Assembly: GCA_904066235.2 (NCBI GenBank)
Contig: CAJFCV020000004.1
Coordinates: forward strand, 1,364,001-1,428,000
DNA: 64,000 nt
Direction of reading: 5' to 3'
From: Bursaphelenchus xylophilus
Taxonomy: Eukaryota; Nematoda; Chromadorea; Rhabditida; Aphelenchoididae
Part shown: positions 48,885-59,828 of the stretch, in pieces
Layout: each line of letters begins with the position of its first letter
Position numbering within the stretch: the stretch's first letter is position 1
The notes under the pieces: model-generated
Databases searched by the model: none
What the model saw: only the letters and a program-made list of their open reading frames with translations
What the model was told of the DNA's origin: nothing
Translations under genes and position numbers: made by a program

Positions 48885-51259
48885 AGGGCTCGAGACTTCG
48901 CAGCCTGCGGCTGCTCACGCCTCTCGGGCAGTCCTGCGCCCGGTTTCGCTGCTTTGCGCCCGGTATTGCTGCTCTTCGCGCGATTTGGACCTGTTCAACG
49001 TCCAAAACAACATAAACGCTCGCCAAAGCTCTGCCGACGGCCTCCGGCCGCGGCAGAAAAACGCTACGCGTTAGACTGAGCCTAGTAGAAACTTGTGTCG
49101 TTCGGAACGCTAAGCCGACTTTGTTTTAGATCGAGAATTTACCCTAATCGCTAAGCTCAGGTCACTCCCAGATCGCTAAGCCCGGCTAAAGAGCCCGCCG
49201 GCATGAGGCGATGGCCTACGGCCGCCGCGAGACTACATTTTTTACCTAAAATAATTCCCCTTCCCCAAAAGTTGATCAGAAATACTTTCAGCAACCAAAA
49301 TCAACAAAAAGAATCAAAAAAAAATGGACTCGGCACTCAAAGTTACCCTAAGACAATATTTTTTTCGAATTCCCCATAAAATTTGGCCCTAAAACGGCCA
49401 AATCCCGAGAATCCAGGCCCAAAAAAATAATTTTACAAAAATTTCTCGAAAAAATCCAGAAAACCCCGTCATGACGCGTCACGACGACAGTTTCCGTACC
49501 ACCCTCCTCACACTCAGCACTCTCTTCGCCTGATCTCTAACCGGAATCGAAAGAGAAAACCTTTGTCTAACCACCCTCCACACCTTTCCCATTCTCTCTT
49601 TTCTCCCGCCGAACGAAGAAGGAAGCGGTTCTCTGCCCGCTCTCTCTCTTCGCCGCGCTCTTTTTTGTGTTTTCGTCCGTGGAAGTGGGCGTTTTTTCAA
49701 AACTGGCACTTGTTGCACTAAAAGTATCGGGGAAAAAGATACGACTATGCCCGAAATGACACGGAGATTCTGAATATGTAACTTTTAGTCGAATTTTAGT
49801 TGGAAATTTTGGAGATTTGACGGTTTTAAAAATTTTGAATTTTTTGAGACCGCCGCTTCAAACATGATATCTGATCATATCTTTGGATGTCAGATACGAA
49901 ATTCCGGCTACGGAATGATAATTCAATTATCTAGTGCGTCCCAGGCGGGATTTTTGAATTTCGACCTTGTTCCCGAGCTATAGTAACTTTCGTCAAAGTA
50001 AGCAAAATCCGAAAATTCGGAAATTTGAATACTGCTTTTTCAACCTGTGCGTATTTTACGAATCGATAGCTGTTTCTGTAGCAGTTCGATGTGCTGAATA
50101 CGATGGACGAAATAAAAATCCGAACAAATTCCGTTTCAAGCCCTCAGGGCCGAAATTCGGCCAAAATTTCGAAATTTTTCTTCGGAGACACAGTGCGCAC
50201 GGAATATTGCAGGTAGAAAGCTGAAACTTGGCACGATGGTAGTTCATTTTGTGTCCTATAGCACCCATATGATCAATTTGTTCAACTCCGCTAATTGCCC
50301 TGAGGGCAATTTTTTTCGCACAGTGCACCAAAAATCGACCGAAATTTCCGGCCGCTCTGGCGGCCGTAATTCGACAGATACGAACGTAGTGTAAGCGGGT
50401 AAATTGTAGAGCTCTTCGAGCTCTACAATCTATTGTTGGACACTTTTGAAGTTGTTGTTGCGGAACATGACGAAAAATTTGATTTTCTGAAAATTTCTAA
50501 AATTTGAAAAAAATGCGATTTTCAATATAGAACTGGTTCTGGGAGATGACGATGACTACAGGTCCAAAAACAAATTGAGGACAATCTTCGGGCAAAAAAA
50601 ATAAGATTTGCGAGTGATTTTTTTGAATTTCGACCTGGGGGCCGAGAACGAATCTTTTGAAATTTGCACTGTGCAAATCGTATTTTCTACAGTAAGCCAT
50701 GGCTAAAATACGAAGTACACTACAAAAAAGAAAGACACGACCTAATAGGAAGTCTGGTACGTAGAATTCAATCGAATCAAAAAAATCCAGAAAATCCGTC
50801 ATCACGACGGGGTTTTCTGGAAGTGTAAGTTTGTACATGGCCGTATCTACACATACATTGAGATATCTCTTAGTTATGAATTTGCTTTCCCGATATGGAC
50901 CTGTAGAAGCTTGCATTTCAATAAAGCTGGACGCGTCGAACGTTTACGAAAAAAGGTCATTTTTTGAGATTTTTTTCGTAAAATTTGAAATTTCGAAAAA
51001 ATCTCGACAGTGATTGTCCCATTATGTACCATACGCTATGAAACCAAAAATCAAGTCGATACCTATAAAACGAAGCGAGTTACAGTAATCCAAAGTTTTG
51101 ACTTTTTGTGACGTTATAGGTCACTCAAAATTGAAAATTTTGAAATTTTTTTTCAAATTCACAAAGAGAGCATCAAAGACAACCCCCACGCCAAAAATCA
51201 AGTCAATCGGAGCAAAAGAAAAAAGAAACCCCAAACCTTATGAATAGATATATTTTAGA
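48885..51259. repeat. Array unit 7 (B)
   Basis: About 2,375 bp. Counterpart of unit 4, with one T missing in the CTCTTTTTT tract near 49668. It ends at TTTTAGAT, after which unique sequence begins. Confidence 0.9.
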
Positions 51260-51667
51260 TTTTCTATCTCGAAACTGACTCATTTGATTTTTTTCGTTTT
51301 AGGCTCAAAAAGTCCGCCTTGCTCCAGACTATGTTTGCAACAAAGTTCAAACTGGGGCGAGTGAAACTTTTGGAGAAATCGGCAAAATTGCAACATTTTT
51401 TAGGCGCTGTTAGTTTATTTTTTCCTGACGTGAGAGGCCATTAAAAATGGCAATTTCGTCTTATTGTGAGACATTTGCGGACAGGGTGGAATTAAAAAAA
51501 ATGTTGCAACGAAATTTGTTTATTGCGGTTTCTTATGTACACTGAGCAAAAATAACTCAAAGAATAAATAACGTCTCCTTCTTGGCGTTGGTGCTATTTT
51601 TTGCTGCGAAATTCCATGCTTGTGCCGATGAACATTACCAGGATGTCGAATAAATACGCTGTTAAAT

Positions 51668-54600
51668 CTATTCCGGTATCTCCGAATACCGGAAGGATGA
51701 GCTCTGATGGAAGGGAATGTAGTGCCGTTCGTCCCTTGTACTCGTAGACTTTGATGTTGCGCTTTTTGTATACCTCTTGGCTTCTTGTATACATTCCAGG
51801 TCCGGATACACGCAGATACCATTGAAATTTGCGATGTGCAAAGTGAAAGAGTTCAAGTTGAGCGCTAAATAATGTTATGGATGTCTGATTGGCCAGTGAA
51901 TATACAGTGGGGGACTCAGATCCAATGGAAAAAAGCGTGCCATTTTGCATCCAGGAAGTATCAAAAAATGTGGCAAAATACCTCCCTCTCCAAGTGAAAA
52001 AACTCCGATTTCAAAAGCGCGCCCGCTCTGTTTGTGAGGGAAAGGGCTCTAAAAACGTTGTTTTTCTGGTTGGAGAGGGAAGCATTTTGCCACATTTTTG
52101 ATATTTCCCGGATGCAAAATGGAACGTTTGTTCAACTGGATCGGGTCCCCCACTGTATATTTTGAGACTTATAAATCTTTGTGTATCCAGAAAATGTGTC
52201 ACGATGACACCCGTTTAAAGGGTTTCAGTGGTGTATATAACAGCTGTATATGGCTAGGAATACTGCCGGGAGCACCCAAAAAAAAATTAACAGGGGAAGG
52301 ACCCCAAGTGCGACGCTCAGATTTTGATGAAACTTGGTAAACATTTAGAATAATTTTTTTAAAAATATATGCGAGAATCCTGGCTCGCGCTTTGCAGAAA
52401 CAACCGAGATTTTTAGATCGAAAGTCGGCGAAAATTTGACACTTTTTGCCGAAATGTTTCATGCCTATTTCTACCTTAGAGGGTAATGTTTCCACAAAAA
52501 AATAAATTTTTTCCGCACAAAACTTGCGAAGTTATGGCCAAAAAAGTGTTTTTCTCTCTGAGCATTCTCCGCGGTTAGCATGCTCTCGCGGCGGCAAAGA
52601 TCGTTCAATATCTCGGCGGCGCCGGCAAAGCGCGAGCTAAAACTTTCAGGAATCGATACTTAGTTCACGACCGACGTGTGTGCAAAATTTAAAGAAAATC
52701 CGAGCGTCGCACTTGGGATACTTCCCTTGTAAGTTCAAAACTTTTTCAATACGCGGATTTTCCGGATTTTTCTGGATTTTCTCCGCGGCGAGAACCGCTG
52801 CAGTTCTCAAATTTTTTTATCATGCTCTATGGAGTGCTCCTAGCCATATACAGCCGTTATTTAAACCACTGATAGATTTTAAACCGGTGTCATCGTGACA
52901 CATTTTATGGACACACAAAGATTTACAAGTCGGGACTTGCAAGTCCTGAGCCATATATGGACTTACCATCGCCTCGCGAAATAAACATCAAGCCCGAGCT
53001 CGGCTTCGCCGCAAACAACGACGGCATCAGCTCGTGCAAGTTGGACGTCGCATAGCACTCACCGCCCTTGACATAAATAGGCGGCGGTCTTCCAAAATAG
53101 TGCAGAAAAGTGAGCCGTTTGTCCGCTAATGAACCTCTGATGGAGATCCTTTCATTGATGACAGTCACCGTCATGGAATATGGAGGGAATTGGGAGGTCA
53201 GCATTGGCATTCTTTGCTTGACCCTGTTCGGATCTTTAATGTCACTTCGTATAACAATCGATTGACATTGCGTTTGTTGGGTGTGTCCTTTCAGTTCCAT
53301 GATCCGCTGGATGAGAGGCAGGTTGTCGAGAACTGCTGCGTCATACTGAAAAGAGTCGATAAAAACGGAAAGGTCGGTTAAAGGGCCTGTACAGCTACTT
53401 TGAAAAGCGATTTTCTCGGCTTGGGGTGGCGTTCTAATATAACGTTTGTTTTCGTGGTGGAACGCACTGACAAATTCGGTGCGACTTTTTTTGATCCAAG
53501 ATGAAGAATATTAGGTGTGTAGCGTACTTTATTCAGTGTCATATGGCGCCAATTTGTTGTTTTTATGTGGAGAATGGGTAAGTCGGTGTTTTGAAAAAAT
53601 TTTGTGTGGATTTTTAGACATTTTTGATGTTGGGGATGCCTTTTTAAGCCTCTGGGATAAATTATAAGATAAAATAGGTTTTATGAGGTGAAAGGAAGGT
53701 AAACTTGGTCTAGAAGGTTTTGCTTATGAGTGGGTGAAGTTATTTTGAAATACGCTACATTGTTTTTGACATTTGATGTATTTTTGATATTATTTTAGGT
53801 AGAAATAAGTGGAAAATGCGTCGTAATGTTGCGTATATACCCTGACAATTAGGTTTCATGGCCTTCACAATTAGGTTTTATAGACCTGCAGCTTTATTCG
53901 GGACTTTTATTTAATGTTTTTTATTCCATCTGACTTTAATTTTCACATTGTATTGTTCATGTTTGTCTTTGTTTTCCAGGCAGAATTCCCGTTGCCCGAA
54001 CGTCGTCTGACTGAAGAAACCGAGGTGCTCAAGGGATCAGAACCGCTGTGGATTCCAGAAAAATTGATTAGAACCGGCAATGGAGAAGATGCAGCCATTT
54101 TCTGTATTATGCAGACTTTTTCAAGAATTTGAACAATAAATAAATCAAGTTTAATACGTGGGTAATTAACTAGAAAGGTACTCAAAACAGCAGTCGTTGA
54201 AGCGGTGTTCTTAGCGGCTTTCACGAAAGTTGGGATCGTTGAATATGGAATTAGCAAAACCTTCTAGAACAAATTTACCTTCCTTCCACCTCATAAAACC
54301 TATTTTATCTTATAATTTATCCCAAATGCTTCAAAATGCATCCCCAACATCAAAAATCTCTAAAAATCCACACAAAATTTTTTCAAAACAACGACTTACC
54401 CATTCTCCACATAAAAACAACAAATTGGAGCTATATAACGCTGAATAATGTACGTTATGCACCTAATATTCTTCATCTTGGATCAAAAAAAGTCGCACCG
54501 AATTTGTCAGTGCGTTCCACCACGAAAACAAACGTTATATCAGAACGCCACCCCAAGCCGAGAAAATCGCTTTTCAAAGTAGCTGTACAGGCCCTTTAAG

Positions 54601-57574
54601 AGGGGCAGTAGGCGAATTATCAGCTGTCGGGAAAATAATAAGCACAATGATGCGGCGATCGTGTCGTTGAAAAGAAAAGCAATTTGATTTTGCCACAATG
54701 CAATTCATTTACTCGGAGGTGATGCAATTTTCGATGCGACAGAGTGCTCATTATTTTCCCGATGGACTGATACTCCACACGCTCAGATTTTAATGAAACT
54801 TGGTAGAAATTTAGAACGATTTTTCCCCCGTAATTTACGTGGTTTGATAGAAATTTTGGGGGATAAGGTAGCACAAACCCCCAGTCCAGTTCAGACCCCA
54901 CAACCCAGCACAAACACCCTCATCCAATCTGAAAAGTGTGGGTTTGATCAAAAACGTAGGGGGTTAGATGTACAACGTTGGGGGTTTGATATACCAAAAA
55001 TAATACATTTAGTATGGAATACGACGGCGCCTGAATGTGAACACCAACATTATGGAGGGATACTGGGGATTTGTATTTTTTTATTATTCAAATTTTTTTC
55101 ATTATGGGGTTTGAAACGGGCAAAAGCAGTGGGGGGTTTGAATTATCCTTCCTGAGGGGCTGAACTTGGAAAGCCCCAAATTTTGTATTAACAACTCCCT
55201 GGTACTGATAACTATACGAATCTATTGAATTCATCCACCGCTTTCAAAGTTATGGGAAATATCCAAACCACTTACTTCAGTGATGTCAAGGTAGATGAAT
55301 TTCATGTTAAACTCCTTTTCCAACAACCCAGCGAAGTCCTCATGAGCATCCGTGGCCGCTTGATCAAACGTCAACGACATAGGCCATGGATGTTTGAGAT
55401 TACTGTAGAACGTCAAACAGAGGGTCGCAATGCACTCTGTCCTATTCATTTCAATAACTCCACGTTTTCTAAAGAACGGTGGGCAGGTATAAAAGATGAC
55501 TTACATCAAATCTGTGAAGTGCTTCACTTCCTTCGCCTTTTCCGGGGGAAAGCATCCGCCCGATTGAAAGACAATGTCCTCGTCGTTGATGTCTGCGAAA
55601 AGGCGACGAACTGGCGACACAAATTCATCCTTGTACTTTTCCGATTCCTAAAAGTCGTCATTAACGCCTTTTCTTCAAGATCTTATGTTTTTTTGGGCGG
55701 CACTGTGCAAAAAACCCCATTTTGCACTGAGTCGCTGAGGTGAAAAAGAATTTGATTTTGCCGCGACAAAATTATTAGGTTGATTCATAATTATCCCGCG
55801 GTTTTATTGGCGCGTTTTTTGTTAGTTAAAATTTGCGTTTTGTTAATGTTTTTTTATAGAAATAATCTTTTCTGGTTAGTTAATAAAATGGCAGTCGAAA
55901 CCCATACTCATATTTGCCACATTATGCTCTACCACTTCGAGGAAAGTTGGAAGTCAGCACAGTCATTTCGCGATCTCAACGAATTTTTCGGCGAAGGAAA
56001 AAAATTGGCAGGTGTTTCGCCCAAAGGAGTACCAAAAGACGTCCACTGTAAGAAGGCTACGTGGTATGTGTGGTGGGACAGAAGCGGAATCATCCACTGG
56101 GAAATCGTGTCTATTTTTTGTTCCTTCGCCGAAAAGTTCGTCGAGATCGCGGAATGACCGTGCTGACTTCCAACTTTTCTCGAAGTGGTAGAGCATGATG
56201 TGGCAAATATGAGTATGGGTTTCGACTGCCATTTTATTGACTAACCAGAGAAGATTATTTTTATAAAAAAAACATTAACAAAACGCAAATTTTAACTAAC
56301 AAAAAACGCGCCAATAAAACCGCCGGATAATTATAAATCAACCTAATAATTGTCTTGACGATGGTGCGGTTTTGGATGTGACAGAGTGCTCATTATTTTC
56401 CCGACAGACTGATAGTTTTCTTCTCTCTTACCGAAAACAACGCCGTATCTCCAATGTCGAACACCGTCCCGTCCGCTTCGGCCTGCGCAATCAATTTGAC
56501 CAGGTTCTTGCCGTGCTTCGACCAAACGAAGTTGCGAAAGAACTGGCGCAGAATCGACACCTGTCCGCGTCTGTTCGGGCCTTTGCGGCTCTTCCTCTGC
56601 CAGACCGTCTTTTCCATCAGTTCGAGGAGACGTACGAGGGCGTCGCGTTGTTCGGCCGGCTTGCAGGCGATCTGCACGTGGAACTCCTTCACGAAAGCCG
56701 GTAATGCGGCCACCTTGAGGCTGGCGGTTCGACGTGAGATTGTGTGGTCCGAGGAGAAGTCGTTAGCTCGGAAAACAATCACTGATGCGTCCATTAAGGC
56801 GCGGAGATCTTTGACCTGAAGAGTCATAGCTGTCACCAGAGATTGCCATGGTCAAAATTTCGGCTCCGGCTCTTAGCTCACAGAGACTCCGGCTCTTAGC
56901 TCCCGCAGCCGAGGCCAAATTTGCAGCTCCGGCTCCCATGAAAAATTTAAAAAGGTCCCCGGCTCCGAATCCCGGCTCCCGTGCAAAAAAAATCCAAAAA
57001 TAAAAGTTATTAGTGCCAGAGATCACACACCCAACGTTTTTGCATCCAAGTCGTATGCAACACACCCTTCCCAGTATTTCTCAAGCAATTTGGTTTAACA
57101 AGATCATGAAATTTTTACTTTTCTGAACGCTGAGATGCCTGGCTCCGACTTTGGAGCCGGAGTCGCAACCAAAATTTCCGGGTCCGGCTCTGGCTCCCGG
57201 CTCGTAGCCGGAGCCAAGAGCCGGCTCCGGAGCCGTGGCAATCTCTGGCTGTCTCAATTCAAACACCTTACAATTTGAGTGTGTGAGGGGGCCCAATGCC
57301 CAAGTTTCAGCTCATCGCTCTCTTGATATCGCAGAAGTACGATTTCTGCAAGCGTCAAAGACGGCCATACGAGCACTTCCAACTCTTTTCTGTCGGCCTG
57401 TTTGGCCGCCAGCCAGACATTGACCCCGTTCACCACAAAAAACTTGTCGTCTTTACAAGGCATGACGTCAATCGTGGCTATCGAATCACCACTGACATTC
57501 ATGCGAGGCATTTTTGTTAGGATTGAATCTACCGTTTCCTGGTTTGGAGAATCACATAACTGATGGATTTGCAT
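51668..57574 (-). CDS. Gene H: unknown protein with weak ParB-like N-terminus
   Basis: Six exons with matching phases: 57272-57574, 56432-56815, 55505-55647, 55276-55468, 52967-53345 and 51668-51864, giving 532 residues from MQIHQLCDSP. An upstream TCCTTTCAG near 57620 could be a trans-splice site. Residues 44-90 (FFVVNGVNVWLAAKQ, then LEVLVWPSLTLAEI) resemble the ParB/sulfiredoxin fold, but the usual Gly-x-x-Arg is NGVNVW here, so activity is doubtful. The rest is not recognised: a basic stretch around residue 175 (WQRKSRKGPNRRGQ) and a soluble alpha/beta-like C-terminal half. The last exon frame was chosen because only it keeps phase; another frame in that exon is also open. Introns are 456, 784, 36, 1930 and 1102 nt, and all but the 36-nt one hold transposons. 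Confidence 0.7.
51905..52155. mobile_element. MITE-1 copy 9
   Basis: CAGTGGGGGACTCAG and GGGTCCCCCACTG as ends, TA-flanked. It lies in gene H intron 5, directly beside a MITE-4. Confidence 0.75.
52158..52950. mobile_element. MITE-4 copy interrupted by MITE-2
   Basis: The left arm (52158-52290) has ATCCAGAAAATGTGTCACGA. The right arm (52731-52950) has GTGTCATCGTGACACATTTT. The two are separated by the MITE-2 at 52291-52730. It lies in gene H intron 5. Confidence 0.75.
52291..52730. mobile_element. MITE-2 copy nested in MITE-4
   Basis: CAGGGGAAGGACCCCAAGTG at the left and CTTGGGATACTTCCCTTG at the right. TAA flanks both sides, a possible 2-3-bp target duplication. Confidence 0.75.
53382..54595. 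mobile_element. TTAA-flanked element with long inverted arms
   Basis: Ends AGGGCCTGTACAGCTACTTT and its complement, with TTAA at 53378-53381 and 54596-54599, the target of piggyBac-type transposases. The arms exceed 350 bp. The centre has an acceptor-like TTTTCCAG near 53979 followed by an open stretch (AEFPLPERRLTEETEVLKG) ending in a stop and then AATAAA-type sequence. It is probably non-autonomous. It lies in gene H intron 4. Confidence 0.75.
54625..54763. mobile_element. MITE-3 copy
   Basis: TGTCGGGAAAATAATAAGC and GCTCATTATTTTCCCGATG as ends. It lies in gene H intron 4. 54765-55230 after it holds a short MITE-2 piece and GGGGGTTTGAT-type short repeats, with no supported gene. Confidence 0.7.
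55740..56405. mobile_element. MITE-3 remnant hosting the mariner
   Basis: On the left, AAGAATTTGATTTTGCCGCG matches the MITE-3 interior. On the right, GACAGAGTGCTCATTATTTT ends in CCCGACA. The left terminus is missing. It lies in gene H intron 2. Confidence 0.6.
55775..56346. mobile_element. Foldback derivative of a mariner transposon
   Basis: Ends TTAGGTTGATTCATAATTAT and its complement, flanked by TA (55773-55774 and 56347-56348). Each arm of about 222 bp encodes the start of a mariner-like transposase reading inward (MAVETHTHICHIMLYHFE, then FRDLNEFFGEG or FRDLDELFGEG). The left arm continues into a fragment of the catalytic region (WYVWWDRSGIIHWEIV) after an internal deletion. It cannot encode a working enzyme. 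It is nested in a MITE-3 remnant. Confidence 0.85.
56838..57247. mobile_element. Small hAT-like element in gene H intron 1
   Basis: CAGAGATTGCCATGG at the left and GCCGTGGCAATCTCTG at the right, with GGCTCCGG-rich subterminal repeats. Flanked by 8-bp GCTGTCAC (56830-56837) and GCTGTCTC (57248-57255), one mismatch. A partial copy is at 21340-21542. Confidence 0.75.
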
Positions 57575-58002
57575 TCTGTTAATCGTGATGCACCTCTTCA
57601 CAGATTTTTTTCTCTTTACTGAAAGGATTTACAGGTTAGAGAACTTGCAAATTACTACTTTGAGGCCGAGAGAGTACGCGAAACCCGGGGGAGCGATCAT
57701 AGAGAAAAACAATTTTTGACCATAGTTTTGTCAGCTTCGCATGAAAAAAATTGATTTCTTAAGGAAACACCATCGTCCACACTGGAAATGGATATGGAAC
57801 ATTTCGTCTCAAAAATTTGCATAAAAGTATCACATCTTCTCAAACTTTGGTCAGAAAAAACCTCGTTCGTTTCAGAGACGCCCGAGCTACGAGTGTGGTA
57901 TATGTCTTATAAAAAATGCCGTAAATTTGAGTCAAGTTACAGGGGCGCAGCTGACCAAAAATTCTGAAGGGGGCACCATGTAAAAAAATGCAAAAAGTAG
58001 CA
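57575..58002. other. Gap between genes F and H
   Basis: 57655-57950 is a diverged MITE-2 (GCCGAGAGAGTACGCG near the start). The remainder should contain the gene H promoter. No other signal was recognised. Confidence 0.5.
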
Positions 58003-59174
58003 TTACTTACAAGCCAGCGAGCGTCCTGCTTTACTCAACGGATCCTGAGCTTGCATAGATAGTTCAGTGGCTTCCTCGTCCGATTCGCCATCCTCCTCAG
58101 CGGCTCCTGCTTCTCGTCCCATAGACGAATCGAGCTTCTGCTTGGTCGAAAGACGTACTCGGCCACTCGAGCCGGCCGATCTTCTTGAAGTCATCGTTTT
58201 TCTACGGGATGCAGGTTTCTTCTTAGCTTCTCGTTTCTGGATAAGAAAGTATGTTAGTTCGAGATCAAAGCTGGCCTAGAAGTTGCAGGGATTCCGCAAG
58301 ATGCGAGCCACGCCAAATCTTGTCAGGCGGGGCATCCAGATTTTTTTAAAAATTTGCAGTGGTCCGATTCCGACTTTTTCTTCCTGGAGAGTGGTCGGTT
58401 TTTCCTGTCCACCCATGCCGTTGCGGGCACAAAGGGCTTCGCCTGGGACAGTAGCTGTTCATCGTAATGGATTTCAAGTGATCAGCATGAATTCGACATC
58501 CCCCTATACACGACCGTTTGGGCGCTTCAGGATGAGATGGATCGACGATGCTGGCAAGAATCATGGCCTCCGATGGAGCGATCTTACCTTGACCGGGCAA
58601 TGGAAATTATTATGATTCACTCCATGACTTTTTTGCCTGTGATTAGTGTAAATAAATTGAAATTGCAGTGGTCCGAGCGAACCATGTTTCAGAGAGAGCA
58701 CACAAAATGAGGAGAGCCGGCCAGAAGCAGTTTTTGGCCATAACTTTTTAGTTTCTGTATTTTATCTATTTAGAAAAACTACATGTCGCAAATGGCTCTG
58801 AAATTTGCAAGCTTAAAGTCCCAAACTTGAAAAACATTTCGCACTTCCTTTGAAAAAAAAAATAAAAAAATCTGTCTGTCCCATGCCAAATATTATACTT
58901 CCTTTATATATTTTCAAGCTCTCACCTTTCTTTTCATAGTAGCCTCCTCTTCGTTCGGCGACTCCTCTCCTTCCTCCTTTACCACTGCTTTGATCACCTC
59001 TCTATACTCGTCGACAAGTTCTGGATGAATCACATCATTCTCTGCTTCCATTGGCTCCACTTTCGGTGTAAATCGATATCCTTGGAAGTCCGGTTGAATT
59101 ATATCATAATTCGTTCCGTGGATGTTGCCATTAGTCAAGCAATTGTTCTTCGAAAAGCATTTTCTCTTGGACAT
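58003..59174 (-). CDS. Gene F: truncated family member
   Basis: Two exons, 58926-59174 and 58003-58236, phase 0, 160 residues from MSKRKCFSKN. Exon 1 is the acidic N-terminus (GYRFTPKVEPMEAEND, then VVKEEGEESPNEEE) with a VKEE SUMO-type site, aligned with genes C and E. Exon 2 is basic and then acidic (KREAKKKPASRRKTMTSRR, EEDGESDEEATE) and ends LACK before TAA. That stop overlaps a donor-like GTAAGTAA, but the next acceptor would join out of frame. No helical repeat and no C-terminal module follow. It is either a truncated, possibly decaying copy, or a short acidic partner protein. The 689-nt intron has no recognised element. Confidence 0.55.
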
Positions 59175-59335
59175 GGTTCATTCAAAGCCTGTAAAGCGGC
59201 CAGTATTTCAATAAACAGCGTTTTATAAAAAGAGAAATAGAAATCTCAGTCTGTTGGGGAAATGGTGGCGTACTGTTCAAGGGTGTAGCTAAGGCTGGGG
59301 TTGAAGGAAAAATGATAAGGGGAACCAAGGTAATT

Positions 59336-59828
59336 CTTTTCGTGTCCCAAACTTTCATGTCGATGACAGTTCGGCACAACACATAATCGATTGATCCGCG
59401 CCGTAATGCAAGTGGATACCCGAAAAAAGGCTGTAGGAAGTGCTACGAGGCCTGGCAAAGCCGTTGGATGGTCGGCGGACGCTTGGCCAAAGCTCGGCGG
59501 AGACTTGGCGAAGACTTGAAATATGTCCACTTTTTCTAATCTTAGCTGTTACTAACGTTAGTTTTCATTACCCTAAGTCATTGTAACATATAAAAGACCA
59601 AAATTTGCTGCAAAAAATGAAGATCCGTAACTTTTATCTAGACATTATTGATGTGAGTACATGCAAAATAACTCAAAATCGGTGATAAACTATCCTAGGA
59701 CCATCAATCTTATTATTTCTATTAACTAAGCCTTCTCCTAGCCTCTCCCATGCATACAACGACAAACCGACACGATTCGATTCACAGTATCGTTGAGTCG
59801 AACTGTCATCGCCCCAAAAAGTGCGGAC
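59336..59828. mobile_element. MITE-5 copy, diverged
   Basis: CGTGTCCCAAACTTTCATG and CATCGCCCCAAAAAGTGCGG as ends, with the interior AAGATCCGTAACTTTTATC. About 490 bp. Confidence 0.65.

Larger units (their letters stand above)
34653..51259. repeat. Tandem array of seven 2.37-kb units with higher-order structure
   Basis: Each unit begins AGGGCTCGAGACT and ends ATAGATATATTTTAGA. Two types alternate. Type A heads read GAGACTAACGCAGCCTGC, and type B heads GAGACTTCGCAGCCTGC followed by CCCGGTTTCGCTGC. The order is A' B A B B A B. Units 2-3-4 and 5-6-7 match in order at an offset of 7,122-7,123 bp, so a trimer has been duplicated. Each unit has a GC-rich, hairpin-rich head of about 350 bp, a C/T-rich tract, and an AT-rich body with a palindrome (GTAGAGCTC arms around TTC). 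Differences between matching units are few by eye. No function is known. Confidence 0.95.

Noticed and set aside
38631..50916. A conserved 95-139-residue minus-strand frame in all seven array units as a protein-coding gene
   Set aside because: Comparing type A and B units, most base differences that I checked change the amino acid (for example K to N and L to V in one cluster near 41333), which is what neutral drift gives. There is no splice, start or poly(A) context.
34653..51259. Pol III gene or tRNA-like boxes in the array heads
   Set aside because: GGTTCAACGTC and GCTAAGCTCAGG look a little like B and A boxes, but they are in the wrong order and change between unit types, and no cloverleaf can be drawn.
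51598..51950. The longer open frame in the last gene H exon
   Set aside because: It looks protein-like, but needs an incoming phase that exon 5 does not supply. The shorter frame ending at 51668 is the one that joins correctly. This is not certain.
54793..55743. Two plus-strand frames (120 and 172 residues) as genes
   Set aside because: The second is the antisense of gene H exons 3 and 4, and the first lies in repeats. Neither has splice or start context.
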